Positions 42,823-50,895 of a DNA stretch of 64,000 nt are shown here, piece after piece. The notes beneath the pieces are model-generated. The model saw only the letters and a program-made list of their open reading frames with translations, had not been told where the DNA came from and made no database searches. Source of the stretch: Sphingomonas glacialis. Lineage in GTDB: Bacteria > Pseudomonadota > Alphaproteobacteria > Sphingomonadales > Sphingomonadaceae. Numbering within the stretch: the stretch's first letter is position 1; the number at the start of each line of letters is the position of its first letter. The translations under genes and the position numbers were made by a program. Where the stretch lies: contig NZ_RCZC01000001.1 in the NCBI RefSeq assembly GCF_006439055.1, forward strand, positions 248,001 to 312,000. The letters run 5' to 3'.

Positions 42823-45282
42823 ATGCGCGCGACTTTCCGACAGACCCTGCTCGCCGGGGTTGCCCTGTCCGTCACCCTGCCCGCCACCGCGATGGCGAAC
42901 GACGTCCCTGCGCCCGTAGCAGCGCCCGCACCTGCGACGCCCGGCACCCCCGAGCAAACCACGACCAGCGCGAACAGCGCGGGGCAGGCGAACGACAAGC
43001 AGTCGCTGACCTCTTCCGACATCATCGTCACCGGATCGAAGACCGCGCAGAGCGCGCCGATCACCGTCTCGCTGACCACGACGCAGCCGCAGGCCGCGGT
43101 CAGCCGCGATTACATCGCCAACACCACCGCCGCGGCCGATTTCAACGAGCTGATCGCGCTCACGCCGAGCGTGTCGATCTCGGGCGCGGGCAACGGCTAT
43201 GGCCTCGGCGAGACCAAGGCGACGATCCGCGGCTTCCAGGACGGCGAATACAACGTCACCTACGATTCGATTCCCTTCGCCGACACCAACAACCCGACGC
43301 ACCATTCGACCTCGTTCTTCCCGTCGAACACGATCGAGACGATCGTCGTCGATCGTGGCCCGGGCAATGCGAGCCAGCTCGGTCAGGCGACCTATGGCGG
43401 CAACATCAACATGTACTCTCGCGCCGCGAACGAGCAGCAGAGCGCGCAGGTCGAGGGCATCGTCGGCAATTGGAACACCTTCATCGGCCGCGCCGAATAT
43501 CAGTCGGGCAGCATCGAAAAGCTCGGCGGCGCGCGGATCGTCCTGACCGGGCAGTATCTGCAATCCGACGGCGCGCTGACCTATTCGCCGGTCGGCTCCA
43601 AAAACCTCTACGGCAAGATCGTCGCACCGATCGGCAGCCACAATACGCTGACGATCATGAGCACGTGGAACCGCAACCATTATTACCAGTCGGATGTGCT
43701 GAAAGGCGCGACCTGCGGCAGCGCGCGCGTCGGCGCCAACGGCACGACCGCGCTCGGCACCGATGGCCAGCCACTCACCCAGCTGACCGGCAACGATTGC
43801 GCGGTGACTTCGAACGTCGGGGTCTACGGCCGCAACTACGCGCTCGGCAACAACCCCGCGCAACAGGATTATTGGAAGTACAACCGCACCGACAAGACCA
43901 CCGATTTCTCCTATGTCCGCCTGCAGAGCGATCTCGGCTCGGGCTTCTCGCTCGACAATCGCGGGTACATGTACGGCTACACCAACAACACGCTGTCGGG
44001 GAACACGGGTTCGGTCGTCAGCGGCTTCAGCGGCGCCGGCACCGCGGCCTCGCCCTACAAGGCGGTGGCCGGTCCCGCGACCGACATCCTCGGCTATGAC
44101 AAGCTCAACAAATATCGCGTCTTCGGCTATATCGGCCAGGTCAATTACGACTTCGCGCTCGGCAAGATCCGCGTCGGCGGCTGGTACGAACATGCCGTCA
44201 CCGACCGCCATCTGATCGACCTCGACCGCACCAACGGCGGCTTCAGCTACAATGAGAAATTCAACAACGGCAACGGCACCGCCGCGCAGACTGCGCTGCC
44301 GTCGATCGCCCAGGCCAATCTCTCCTACGTCCAGCATTCGAACTGGAACCAGTATCAGCTGTTCGGCGAGTTCGAGTTCCACCCGGTCGAAGGCCTGTCG
44401 ATCACGCCCGGCGTGAAATACGTCCATTTCGAGCGCGGCATCGCGGCCGCGGTCAACCAGAAGACGCGCCTGCCGCTCGACACCAGCCAGACCTGGACCA
44501 AGACGCTGCCGTTCGCGACGGTCAACTATATGCCGACGAGCAACTGGTCGTTCTACGGCCAGTACGCGCAGGGCATGTACGTCCCCGATCTGTCGAGCTT
44601 CTATTCGGCCTCGGGCACGCTCTCGACCGCGCTCGATGCGCTGAAGCCGCAGACCTCGACCAACTATCAGGTCGGCAGCGTGTGGCATGGCAACAAGGTC
44701 TCGGTCGATGTCGACGGCTATGTCATCAACATCGACAACAAGATCGGGAACTGCACGACGACCGGCTGCGACCAGACCTTGCTCGTCAACATCGGCAAGG
44801 TCCGCTACAAGGGCGTCGAGGGCTCGCTCAGCTATATGCCGGTGCGCGGCCTCACCCTGTTCGGCAACGGATCGTACAATTACGCGCACAGCGTGACGAG
44901 CGGCGAACAGATCGCCAAGGCGCCCTTCTCGACCGCGGCGGGCGGCTTCATCTATCGCCACGAAGGCTTCCGCCTGTCGTTCGATCAGAAATTCACCGGC
45001 CCCCAATATGCCAGCGAATATAATGGCAGCCCCGGCTACCGCCTGTATCGCATCCGCCCCTACAGCATCGGCGAATTCGCGATCAGCCAGGAATTCAAGG
45101 GTGGCCTGCGGCTCGGCGTGACGGTCAACAACGTCTTCAACAGCCGCGCGGTCACCGCGATCTCGACCAGCGCGACGGGCGCGCCGGTCACCGCCGGCTA
45201 TCAGAGCGGTTACGGCCAGCTCGACCAGTTCAGCTATCTGCCGCCGCGCTCGTTCCTGGCCTCGGCCCGGATCAAGTTCTGA
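42823..45282 (+). CDS. TonB-dependent receptor linked to acid phosphatase
   Basis: An 819-residue outer-membrane transporter. The signal peptide runs to about residue 26 (LLAGVALSVTLPATAMA), followed by a Pro/Ala linker and a TonB-box-like SDIIVTGSK near 62. The plug domain spans about 80-200 (KATIRGFQDGEYNVTYD, VVDRGPGNASQLGQATYGG) and the barrel ends ASARIKF. The ATG at 42823 is preceded by GGGGAC. A TATAAT at 42654-42659 may be a -10 element. The neighbouring phosphatase (24 bases downstream) and two-component system suggest uptake of a phosphate-containing compound. This is inferred from context only. Confidence 0.92.
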   Translation: MRATFRQTLLAGVALSVTLPATAMANDVPAPVAAPAPATPGTPEQTTTSANSAGQANDKQSLTSSDIIVTGSKTAQSAPITVSLTTTQPQAAVSRDYIANTTAAADFNELIALTPSVSISGAGNGYGLGETKATIRGFQDGEYNVTYDSIPFADTNNPTHHSTSFFPSNTIETIVVDRGPGNASQLGQATYGGNINMYSRAANEQQSAQVEGIVGNWNTFIGRAEYQSGSIEKLGGARIVLTGQYLQSDGALTYSPVGSKNLYGKIVAPIGSHNTLTIMSTWNRNHYYQSDVLKGATCGSARVGANGTTALGTDGQPLTQLTGNDCAVTSNVGVYGRNYALGNNPAQQDYWKYNRTDKTTDFSYVRLQSDLGSGFSLDNRGYMYGYTNNTLSGNTGSVVSGFSGAGTAASPYKAVAGPATDILGYDKLNKYRVFGYIGQVNYDFALGKIRVGGWYEHAVTDRHLIDLDRTNGGFSYNEKFNNGNGTAAQTALPSIAQANLSYVQHSNWNQYQLFGEFEFHPVEGLSITPGVKYVHFERGIAAAVNQKTRLPLDTSQTWTKTLPFATVNYMPTSNWSFYGQYAQGMYVPDLSSFYSASGTLSTALDALKPQTSTNYQVGSVWHGNKVSVDVDGYVINIDNKIGNCTTTGCDQTLLVNIGKVRYKGVEGSLSYMPVRGLTLFGNGSYNYAHSVTSGEQIAKAPFSTAAGGFIYRHEGFRLSFDQKFTGPQYASEYNGSPGYRLYRIRPYSIGEFAISQEFKGGLRLGVTVNNVFNSRAVTAISTSATGAPVTAGYQSGYGQLDQFSYLPPRSFLASARIKF

Positions 45283-45305
45283 TCGCTGCGAGCGGGGACG
45301 GGACG

Positions 45306-46019
45306 ATGCGGAAATATCTGGGTTCGGCGCTGACGACGCTGGCGCTGGGGATGATCGGGTCGGCCGGCCTCGCCGCCCCGCATGCCTTTCACTATCTCGC
45401 GGCGCCCGATTTCGCGCCGGGCGCGGTGCTCCCCGCCCCGCCCGCAAGCGGATCGGTCCAGGAGCGAAGCGAGCTCGCACAACTGCGCACGCTTATCGCG
45501 GCGGCCTCCGCCGAACGCCTCGCGCGTGCGCGTTTCGACGATGGCCAGGAGACGCCGGCGCTGTTCGACCGCACGCTCGGCGTCACGCTCGAGACATACC
45601 CGCTGACCTGGGCGCTGTTGCGCGACGTGCAGGAGGAGGCTGCGGCCGCCGCCAGCCTGGGCAAGGCGTATTTCCATCGCACGCGCCCCTATGGCGTCGA
45701 TCCGACGCTGCCGAACTGCGCCAAGACGACCGCCGGCAAGCCCGCGACCTCGTATCCGAGCGGCCATGCGATCCTCGGCTATTCGACCGGCTTCGTGCTC
45801 GCCCGCTTGCTCAAGGGCCGCTCGTCCGAGATCTTCGATCGCGCCGCCGATTATGCGATGAGCCGCGAACTGTGCGGCGTCCATTTCGCGAGCGACCTGG
45901 ATGCAAGCCACGCGCTCGGCACGCTCGTCGCAAGCGCGCTGCTCGCCAATGCCGCCTTCCGCGCGAAGTTCGAGGCGGCGCACGCCGAACTGGTCGCCGC
46001 GCACGTCCCAGGGGCCTGA
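45306..46019 (+). CDS. PhoN-like class A acid phosphatase (PAP2 superfamily)
   Basis: A 237-residue secreted non-specific acid phosphatase. After a signal peptide (to about AGLAA) the three PAP2 motifs are present: KAYFHRTRPYG near 121 (K-x6-RP), SYPSGHAILGYSTG near 149 (PSGH), and SRELCGVHFASDLDAS near 185 (SRxxxxxHxxxD). This order and length fit the PhoN/PhoC family, which frees phosphate from organic esters in the periplasm. It follows the TonB receptor at 24 bases and is likely co-transcribed. Together they look like a scavenging unit in which the receptor imports a phosphate ester and the phosphatase cleaves it. Confidence 0.93.
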   Translation: MRKYLGSALTTLALGMIGSAGLAAPHAFHYLAAPDFAPGAVLPAPPASGSVQERSELAQLRTLIAAASAERLARARFDDGQETPALFDRTLGVTLETYPLTWALLRDVQEEAAAAASLGKAYFHRTRPYGVDPTLPNCAKTTAGKPATSYPSGHAILGYSTGFVLARLLKGRSSEIFDRAADYAMSRELCGVHFASDLDASHALGTLVASALLANAAFRAKFEAAHAELVAAHVPGA

Positions 46020-46069
46020 ACGAAGGATCCAGGCAGACCGACGGCCCGGCCCCGTCCGGCCCCGTCCCC

Positions 46070-46801
46070 TCAGCCGACCGCCGTGTGGAACACGTGCCCG
46101 ACGCCGGCCGTCACCGCCATAGCGATCGATCCCCACACCATCACCCGGACCACCCCCGGCAGGATCGGCGCCCCGCCGGTCCGCGCACCCGCCGCGCCGA
46201 GCAGCCCGAGCGTCAAGACCGCGACGATCGCGATCGCCCACAGGACTGCGCTTGCGGGCACCAGCAACGCGGTCAGCACCGGGGGCAGCCCACCGGCGAG
46301 GAAGCATGCGGCCGACGCGATCGCTGCCTGAAGCGGATTGGCGGTCGACGTATCGGTAATCCCGAGCTCGTCGCGCGTGTGCGCCTCGAGCGCGTCATGC
46401 TCGCTCAGCGCGGTGACCACCTCGACCGCAAGCGCCTTGGGCAGACCGCGCTTCATGTAGATCGCCGCGAGTTCGCGCATCTCGTGCTCGGGATTGGCTT
46501 CGAGTTCGAGCCGCTCGCGCTCGATATCGGCCTTCTCCGAATCCGCCTGCGAGCTGACCGAGACATATTCGCCCGCCGCCATCGACATCGCCCCGGCGAC
46601 GATCCCCGCGACACCGGTCAGGATGATCTGCGACGATCCCGCCGCGGCGGCGGCCACGCCGACCATCAGGCTCGACGTCGAGAGCAGCCCGTCATTGGCG
46701 CCGAGCACCGCGGCGCGCAGCCAGCCGATCCGCGTGACATAATGCGACTCGCCATGCGCCTTGTCGGCGCGTTCCTGCGCGGTTGCTTCGAGGAAGCTCA
46801 T
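46070..46801 (-). CDS. VIT1/CCC1-family iron/manganese transporter
   Basis: A 243-residue inner-membrane protein of the vacuolar iron transporter family. The diagnostic AVLGANDGLLSTSSLMVGVAAA lies near residue 31, and further helices include IILTGVAGIVAGAMSMAAGEYVS near 58. A charged cytoplasmic loop (about 85-145) contains the Glu-rich metal-binding helices typical of the family (ERERLELEANPEHEMREL). Three more helices close the protein. The ATG at 46801 follows GGAAAGGCG. It probably exports or sequesters Fe2+ or Mn2+. It is divergent from two-component system 2, with a palindrome in the shared region. Confidence 0.93.
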   Translation of the reverse strand: MSFLEATAQERADKAHGESHYVTRIGWLRAAVLGANDGLLSTSSLMVGVAAAAAGSSQIILTGVAGIVAGAMSMAAGEYVSVSSQADSEKADIERERLELEANPEHEMRELAAIYMKRGLPKALAVEVVTALSEHDALEAHTRDELGITDTSTANPLQAAIASAACFLAGGLPPVLTALLVPASAVLWAIAIVAVLTLGLLGAAGARTGGAPILPGVVRVMVWGSIAMAVTAGVGHVFHTAVG

Positions 46802-46830
46802 CGAACGCCTTTCCAATAGCCGATCACGCT

Positions 46831-46848
46831 CCGGATCGCCCGATCCGG
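46831..46848. promoter_or_regulatory. Perfect inverted repeat upstream of the VIT/CCC1 gene
   Basis: CCGGATCG, two bases, CGATCCGG: an exact eight-base inverted repeat 30 bases upstream of the transporter start, in the region shared with the divergent two-component system. It could be an operator for a metal-responsive repressor. Confidence 0.45.
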
Positions 46849-47007
46849 CCGTACCGCGCCAAGCGCGTGCCCGTAAGACCCTTTGCGCGTCGGTACGTTC
46901 CACAGACCGCAGCGGACGCCCCGCCAGCAGTGAGCCCGGCGCTAAACGGCCGAGTCTGAACCGCAATTCAGTTGACGCCCCCCGCCCGCCACGCCGAACA
47001 GGAGCGC

Positions 47008-47685
47008 GTGACGCGCATCCTGCTCCTCGAAGACGATATCGGCACCGCGACCGAGATTACGCTCGAGCTGGTGGCAAACGGCTATTCGGTGACCCACCGG
47101 CTGCTCGTGTCCGAGGGCCTCGCGACCGCGCACGAGGATCCGATCGACCTGCTGATCGTCGATCGCCAGCTGCCCGACGGCGACGGACTCGACCTCATCG
47201 CCGAACTCCGCCGCAGCGGTCGCCGCACGCCCGCGCTCGTGCTGAGCGCGCTCGGCAGCCTCGACGATCGTGTGCGCGGGCTGCGCGCGGGCGGCGACGA
47301 CTATCTGCCCAAGCCCTTCGCGCTGGTCGAGCTGATCGCACGAGTCGAAGCGCTGCTGCGCCGCCCCAACGAGACGCGCGATACGCGCCTCATCGCCGGG
47401 CCGCTCGACCTCGACTTGCTCGCAGGCGTCGCCACGCGCGCCGGTCGCGCACTCGAGCTGCTGCCGCGCGAATTGAAGCTGCTCGACTATTTGGTGCGCC
47501 GCCCGGGCCGGATCGTGACGCGCTCGATGTTGCTGCAGGATGTGTGGGGCTATACGTTCGAGCCCAACAGCAATGTGGTCGATGTCCATATCGGCCGGCT
47601 GCGGCGAAAGGTCGATGCCGAGGGCGAGCCGCAACTCATCCGCAACGTTCGCGGGCAAGGGTATATCTTCGATGTTCCTGGCTGA
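47008..47685 (+). CDS. OmpR-family response regulator (system 2)
   Basis: A 225-residue regulator with receiver (LLLEDD at 4-9, Asp in LIVDRQLPDGDGLD near 50, GGDDYLPKPFALVE near 96) and winged-helix output domain (about 125-223, ending NVVDVHIGRLRRKVD and VRGQGYIF). Start GTG 47008 lies three bases after AGGAG; a TTG 12 codons upstream is possible but has no ribosome-binding site. It overlaps the kinase gene by 14 bases. It is a paralogue of the regulator at 40627. The divergent VIT/CCC1 gene might be its target, which is speculation. Confidence 0.93.
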   Translation: MTRILLLEDDIGTATEITLELVANGYSVTHRLLVSEGLATAHEDPIDLLIVDRQLPDGDGLDLIAELRRSGRRTPALVLSALGSLDDRVRGLRAGGDDYLPKPFALVELIARVEALLRRPNETRDTRLIAGPLDLDLLAGVATRAGRALELLPRELKLLDYLVRRPGRIVTRSMLLQDVWGYTFEPNSNVVDVHIGRLRRKVDAEGEPQLIRNVRGQGYIFDVPG

Positions 47686-49033
47686 CCCGCGCGTCCGTGC
47701 GACATGGCGCTGGGGCGGGGCGCTCGCCGCTTTACTCGTTGTGCAATCGGTGCTGCTGGCGGGGCTGTTCTGGCTGCTCGCCTCGAACAGCCACCGCCAT
47801 TCGGCCGAAGCGACTTTCGCCGCCGATTGCCGGACGGTCGGCGCGCTGCACGATGCCGAGCGCCATGCGCTGGTCCGCCGGATGATCGCCGAGGACATCC
47901 ACCGCGATCGCTTCCTCGCTTTGTTCGACCAGAACGGGCGGCTGCTCGACGGCAATGTCGCCGCGATTCCGGCAGACGTCGTCGTCGGCCGCGCCTCGGC
48001 GATAGCGACGGTGGTGCCGACCCAGCTGCCCGGCAAGACGACCGACGTCGCCCGGCTTGCCGTGTGCCGCATGCCCGGTGGCGACCGGCTGCTCACCGGG
48101 ATCGACATCGACGAAGCCGAGGAGGCGCTGCGCGTCGTCGAGCGGTCGCTGATGATCGGCCTCGGGCTCGGGCTGGTGCTCGCGGTCGGCGTCGGGTTGA
48201 TCGCCGGGCGTCGCGCCGCGCGCCAGGTCGACAGCGTGCGGCAGTTGACCGAGGCGATCGTCGCGGGCGATCTCGACGTCCGGCTTGCGGTCGGCGCGCG
48301 GCCCGACAGTTTCGAACTGCTCTGCGCGCATATCAACACGATGCTCGATCGGCTGCAGCTGCTGGTCGCCGATGTGCGGGTGATCGGCGATGACATTGCG
48401 CACCAGCTACGCACCCCGCTCACGCGGCTGCGCGCGCGGATCGAGCGCGGGTTGCGCGAGGCCGGCGATCGCCCCGCCTTCGAGCAAGTCGCCGAGTCGG
48501 CGCTCGCCGAGATCGACACGCTGCTCGGCATCGTCGCGGCGCTGCTGCGCGTTCGCGAGCTCGAGGATCAGGCGCGGCGCAGCCGCTTCGCGACGATCGA
48601 CCTCGCGCATCTGGTCGGCGACGCGTGCGAACTGCACACGCCGACCGCCGAGGATCGCGGCATCGCCTTGCGGTGCGAGATCGAACCCGCGCCCGCGGTC
48701 GAGGGCGATGCGAGCTTGCTGATCGAGGCGGTGTCCAACCTGATCGACAATGCGATGAAGTTCGGTCCCCCCGGCGGGACGGTGCGCGTCACGCTGCGCA
48801 CCGAGGGCGATGCCGCGGTCATCACCGTCGCCGATGACGGCATGGGCGTCGCGCCGGCCGAGCGATCGCTCGTCACGCAGCGTTTCTATCGCGGGCGGCA
48901 TGAGTGCGAGGGCGCCGGGCTTGGCCTCAGTCTCGTCAAGGCGATCGTCGATCTGCACGGCTTCGCGCTGCAGTTCGCCGACCGGGGGAGCGCGGTGTCG
49001 CTCGTCTGCCGCCCGGCTGCGCGACTAAACTAG
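47672..49033 (+). CDS. Sensor histidine kinase (system 2)
   Basis: A 453-residue membrane kinase. Transmembrane helices are near 18-38 (ALAALLVVQSVLLAGLFWLL) and 158-180 (SLMIGLGLGLVLAVGVGLI), with about 120 periplasmic residues between. The H-box is GDDIAHQLRTPLTRL near 242. The catalytic domain has NLIDNAMKFGPPGG near 355, DDGMGV near 388 and GAGLGLSL near 412. ATG 47672 overlaps the regulator. The phospho-acceptor His and all ATP-binding boxes are present, so it should be active. The overall plan matches the kinase at 41288. Confidence 0.93.
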   Translation: MFLADPRVRATWRWGGALAALLVVQSVLLAGLFWLLASNSHRHSAEATFAADCRTVGALHDAERHALVRRMIAEDIHRDRFLALFDQNGRLLDGNVAAIPADVVVGRASAIATVVPTQLPGKTTDVARLAVCRMPGGDRLLTGIDIDEAEEALRVVERSLMIGLGLGLVLAVGVGLIAGRRAARQVDSVRQLTEAIVAGDLDVRLAVGARPDSFELLCAHINTMLDRLQLLVADVRVIGDDIAHQLRTPLTRLRARIERGLREAGDRPAFEQVAESALAEIDTLLGIVAALLRVRELEDQARRSRFATIDLAHLVGDACELHTPTAEDRGIALRCEIEPAPAVEGDASLLIEAVSNLIDNAMKFGPPGGTVRVTLRTEGDAAVITVADDGMGVAPAERSLVTQRFYRGRHECEGAGLGLSLVKAIVDLHGFALQFADRGSAVSLVCRPAARLN

Positions 49034-49122
49034 AATTTAGAGAGCCAATTCGCACTTCGTCCGTTGTCGCAGGCGAAGCGACGCGGATGCCTTGTCCTGC
49101 GCCGTGCTGAAAGGCGACGCGC

Positions 49123-49662
49123 ATGACCAGTTCCGATCGAGCCACGCGGCCTGGCATCGCGCCGCTTTGTGCGCTGATCGCCGGCCTCGGCCTCGCCGGA
49201 TGCGTGTCGACGACGCATCTCGCCAGCGCACCGGCGCCACGCTTCGATGCGGTGGCGTTCTTTGCGGGGCGGAGCGAAGGCAAGGGCGTGCTCAAGATCG
49301 CGCTCCACCGGCCCGCCACCACGCTGGTCGAGGGCAATGGCCGCGTGACCGACGATGGCAGCATCGTGCTCGACCAAACCGTGCGGCGGCAAGGCAAGCC
49401 CGCAACGCGGCGCCAATGGGTGCTGCATCCGGTCGGCACGGATCGCTATACGGGGACGCTCAGCGATGCCGTCGGCCCGGTCGACGGTCGCGTCGATGGC
49501 ACTGTGCTGCATCTGCGCTTCGCGATGAAGGGCGGGCTGCAGGCCGAACAATTTCTTGATCTGCAGCCGGGCGGAACGGTCGCGCAGAACGTGATGATCG
49601 TCCGCAAGATGGGCGTGGCCGTGGCGCGGCTGGACGAAACGATCACGCGGCTCGGGCGCTGA
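49123..49662 (+). CDS. DUF3833-like lipoprotein
   Basis: A 179-residue protein with a lipoprotein signal (LIAGLGLAGC, lipid-modified Cys near 27). The remainder looks like a small beta-barrel or lipocalin-type sheet: FDAVAFFAGRSEGKGVLKI, VEGNGRVTDDGSIVLDQTV, RQWVLHPVGTDRYTGTLSDA and GTVLHLRFAMK. The sequence FFxGxxxGxG followed by an R-x-W strand and D-x-x-G-P-V-D-G matches DUF3833 proteins as I remember them. Its function is unknown. It lies 89 bases after the kinase on the same strand and could be transcribed with it. Confidence 0.7.
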   Translation: MTSSDRATRPGIAPLCALIAGLGLAGCVSTTHLASAPAPRFDAVAFFAGRSEGKGVLKIALHRPATTLVEGNGRVTDDGSIVLDQTVRRQGKPATRRQWVLHPVGTDRYTGTLSDAVGPVDGRVDGTVLHLRFAMKGGLQAEQFLDLQPGGTVAQNVMIVRKMGVAVARLDETITRLGR

Positions 49663-49731
49663 GCGCGCCCGAGCGGTTTGCATCCTCTGCCGGTAGCACT
49701 CGTCTGCGCGAGGCCTTGGTGGCACGCGTGA

Positions 49732-49755
49732 CGGGCCCGCCTCACGGCAGGCCCG
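49732..49755 (-). terminator. Terminator-like hairpin after the small secreted protein
   Basis: CGGGCCCGCC and GGCAGGCCCG pair (one mismatch) around TCAC, seven bases beyond the stop of the minus-strand gene. There is no T-run, so termination is uncertain. Confidence 0.4.
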
Positions 49756-49761
49756 GTCGCA

Positions 49762-50016
49762 TCAGTTGGCCGCGGCGAGCACGGTCTTGGCGGCCGGTGC
49801 TGCCTTGGTGGCAGCGACCGCGCTGCGATTGTCGCAACGGACCAGCGCAGGCGACTGGACGGTCTTGCCGGCCGGGGTATGGACGTGATGAACGGTGCAG
49901 CCTTCCTTGAGCGCATCGCTGACCTGCTGCGGGCTGTGCGCCAGGCGATTGGCGAGTGCCGGCGTTGCGATCAGAGCGGGGGCGATCAGGGCGGCGGCGA
50001 GAATGGTGCGAAACAT
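49762..50016 (-). CDS. Small secreted protein, function unknown
   Basis: An 84-residue protein with a clear signal peptide (MFRTILAAALIAPALIATPALA), leaving a mature product of about 62 residues. Two cysteines (EGCTVHHV and VRCDNRS) could form one disulfide. The end is Ala/Lys-rich. The ATG at 50016 follows GAGGAGTTCTCCC, a good ribosome-binding site, which favours a real gene over chance. I do not recognise the family. It is divergent from two-component system 3 and convergent with the lipoprotein gene. Confidence 0.65.
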   Translation of the reverse strand: MFRTILAAALIAPALIATPALANRLAHSPQQVSDALKEGCTVHHVHTPAGKTVQSPALVRCDNRSAVAATKAAPAAKTVLAAAN

Positions 50017-50163
50017 GGGAGAACTCCTCGAAGGGACAATGCTACCCAAATACGCGCGTCACCTTGCTCGCGCTGTTCGCCGCCATGACAAAGTGTTGCT
50101 GGCACAAACCGCTAGCACGCCGCGTTTGACCCCTATCCTGCCCTCCCCTACCCAATCGGACCA

Positions 50164-50895
50164 ATGCCTGTGACCGAACCCGCTCCGCTTATGCCCACCA
50201 TCGTCCTGGTCGAGGACGACCCGCATCTGCGCACGCTGACGACGCGTGCACTGCAGGAGAACGGCTACACCGTCCGCCCCGCCTCCACCGCCCCCGAAAT
50301 GTGGCTGGCGATCGACCAGGGGCCGGTCGATCTGGTGCTGCTCGACATCATGCTGCCGGGCACCAGCGGGATCGATCTGTGCCGCGCGATCCGCCAGAAG
50401 AGCGACGTGCCGATCATCTTCGTGTCGGCCAAGGGGTCGGAGACCGACCGCGTCGTCGGGCTCGAACTCGGCGCGGACGATTACATCGCCAAGCCGTTCG
50501 GCACGCGCGAATTGCTCGCGCGCGTCCGCGCGGTGCTGCGCCGCGGCGGGGTCGAGCGCCAGGCGACGCCGCGCGACAATGGGATGCTGCGGTTCGACGG
50601 CTGGACGGTCAATCTGCCGCGCCGTGAACTGCTGTCGCCGACCGGCGCACTGGTCGATCTGACCGGTGCCGAGTTCGACCTGCTCGTCACGCTGTGCGAC
50701 CATAGCGGCCGCGTGATCGCGCGCGAGCGGCTGATCGAGCTGTCGCGTACGCGGCTCGGCGACAGTTCGGACCGCAGCATCGACGTGCTCGTCAGCCGCT
50801 TGCGGCGCAAGCTGTCGAGCACCGGCGTCGATGCGCCGATCGCGACGGTGCGCGGCATCGGCTATATGTTCAGCGCCCCCGTGACGCGCGATTGA
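50164..50895 (+). CDS. OmpR-family response regulator (system 3)
   Basis: A 243-residue regulator: receiver with VLVEDD near 13-18, Asp in LVLLDIMLPGTSG near 60, Lys in GADDYIAKPFGTRE near 109, and winged-helix output domain (about 140-240; SDRSIDVLVSRLRRKL, VRGIGYMFS). It resembles OmpR itself more than systems 1 and 2 do. ATG 50164 is used; an ATG nine codons later would also give a full receiver. The stop overlaps the kinase start (TTGA). It is divergent from the small secreted protein gene. Confidence 0.93.
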   Translation: MPVTEPAPLMPTIVLVEDDPHLRTLTTRALQENGYTVRPASTAPEMWLAIDQGPVDLVLLDIMLPGTSGIDLCRAIRQKSDVPIIFVSAKGSETDRVVGLELGADDYIAKPFGTRELLARVRAVLRRGGVERQATPRDNGMLRFDGWTVNLPRRELLSPTGALVDLTGAEFDLLVTLCDHSGRVIARERLIELSRTRLGDSSDRSIDVLVSRLRRKLSSTGVDAPIATVRGIGYMFSAPVTRD

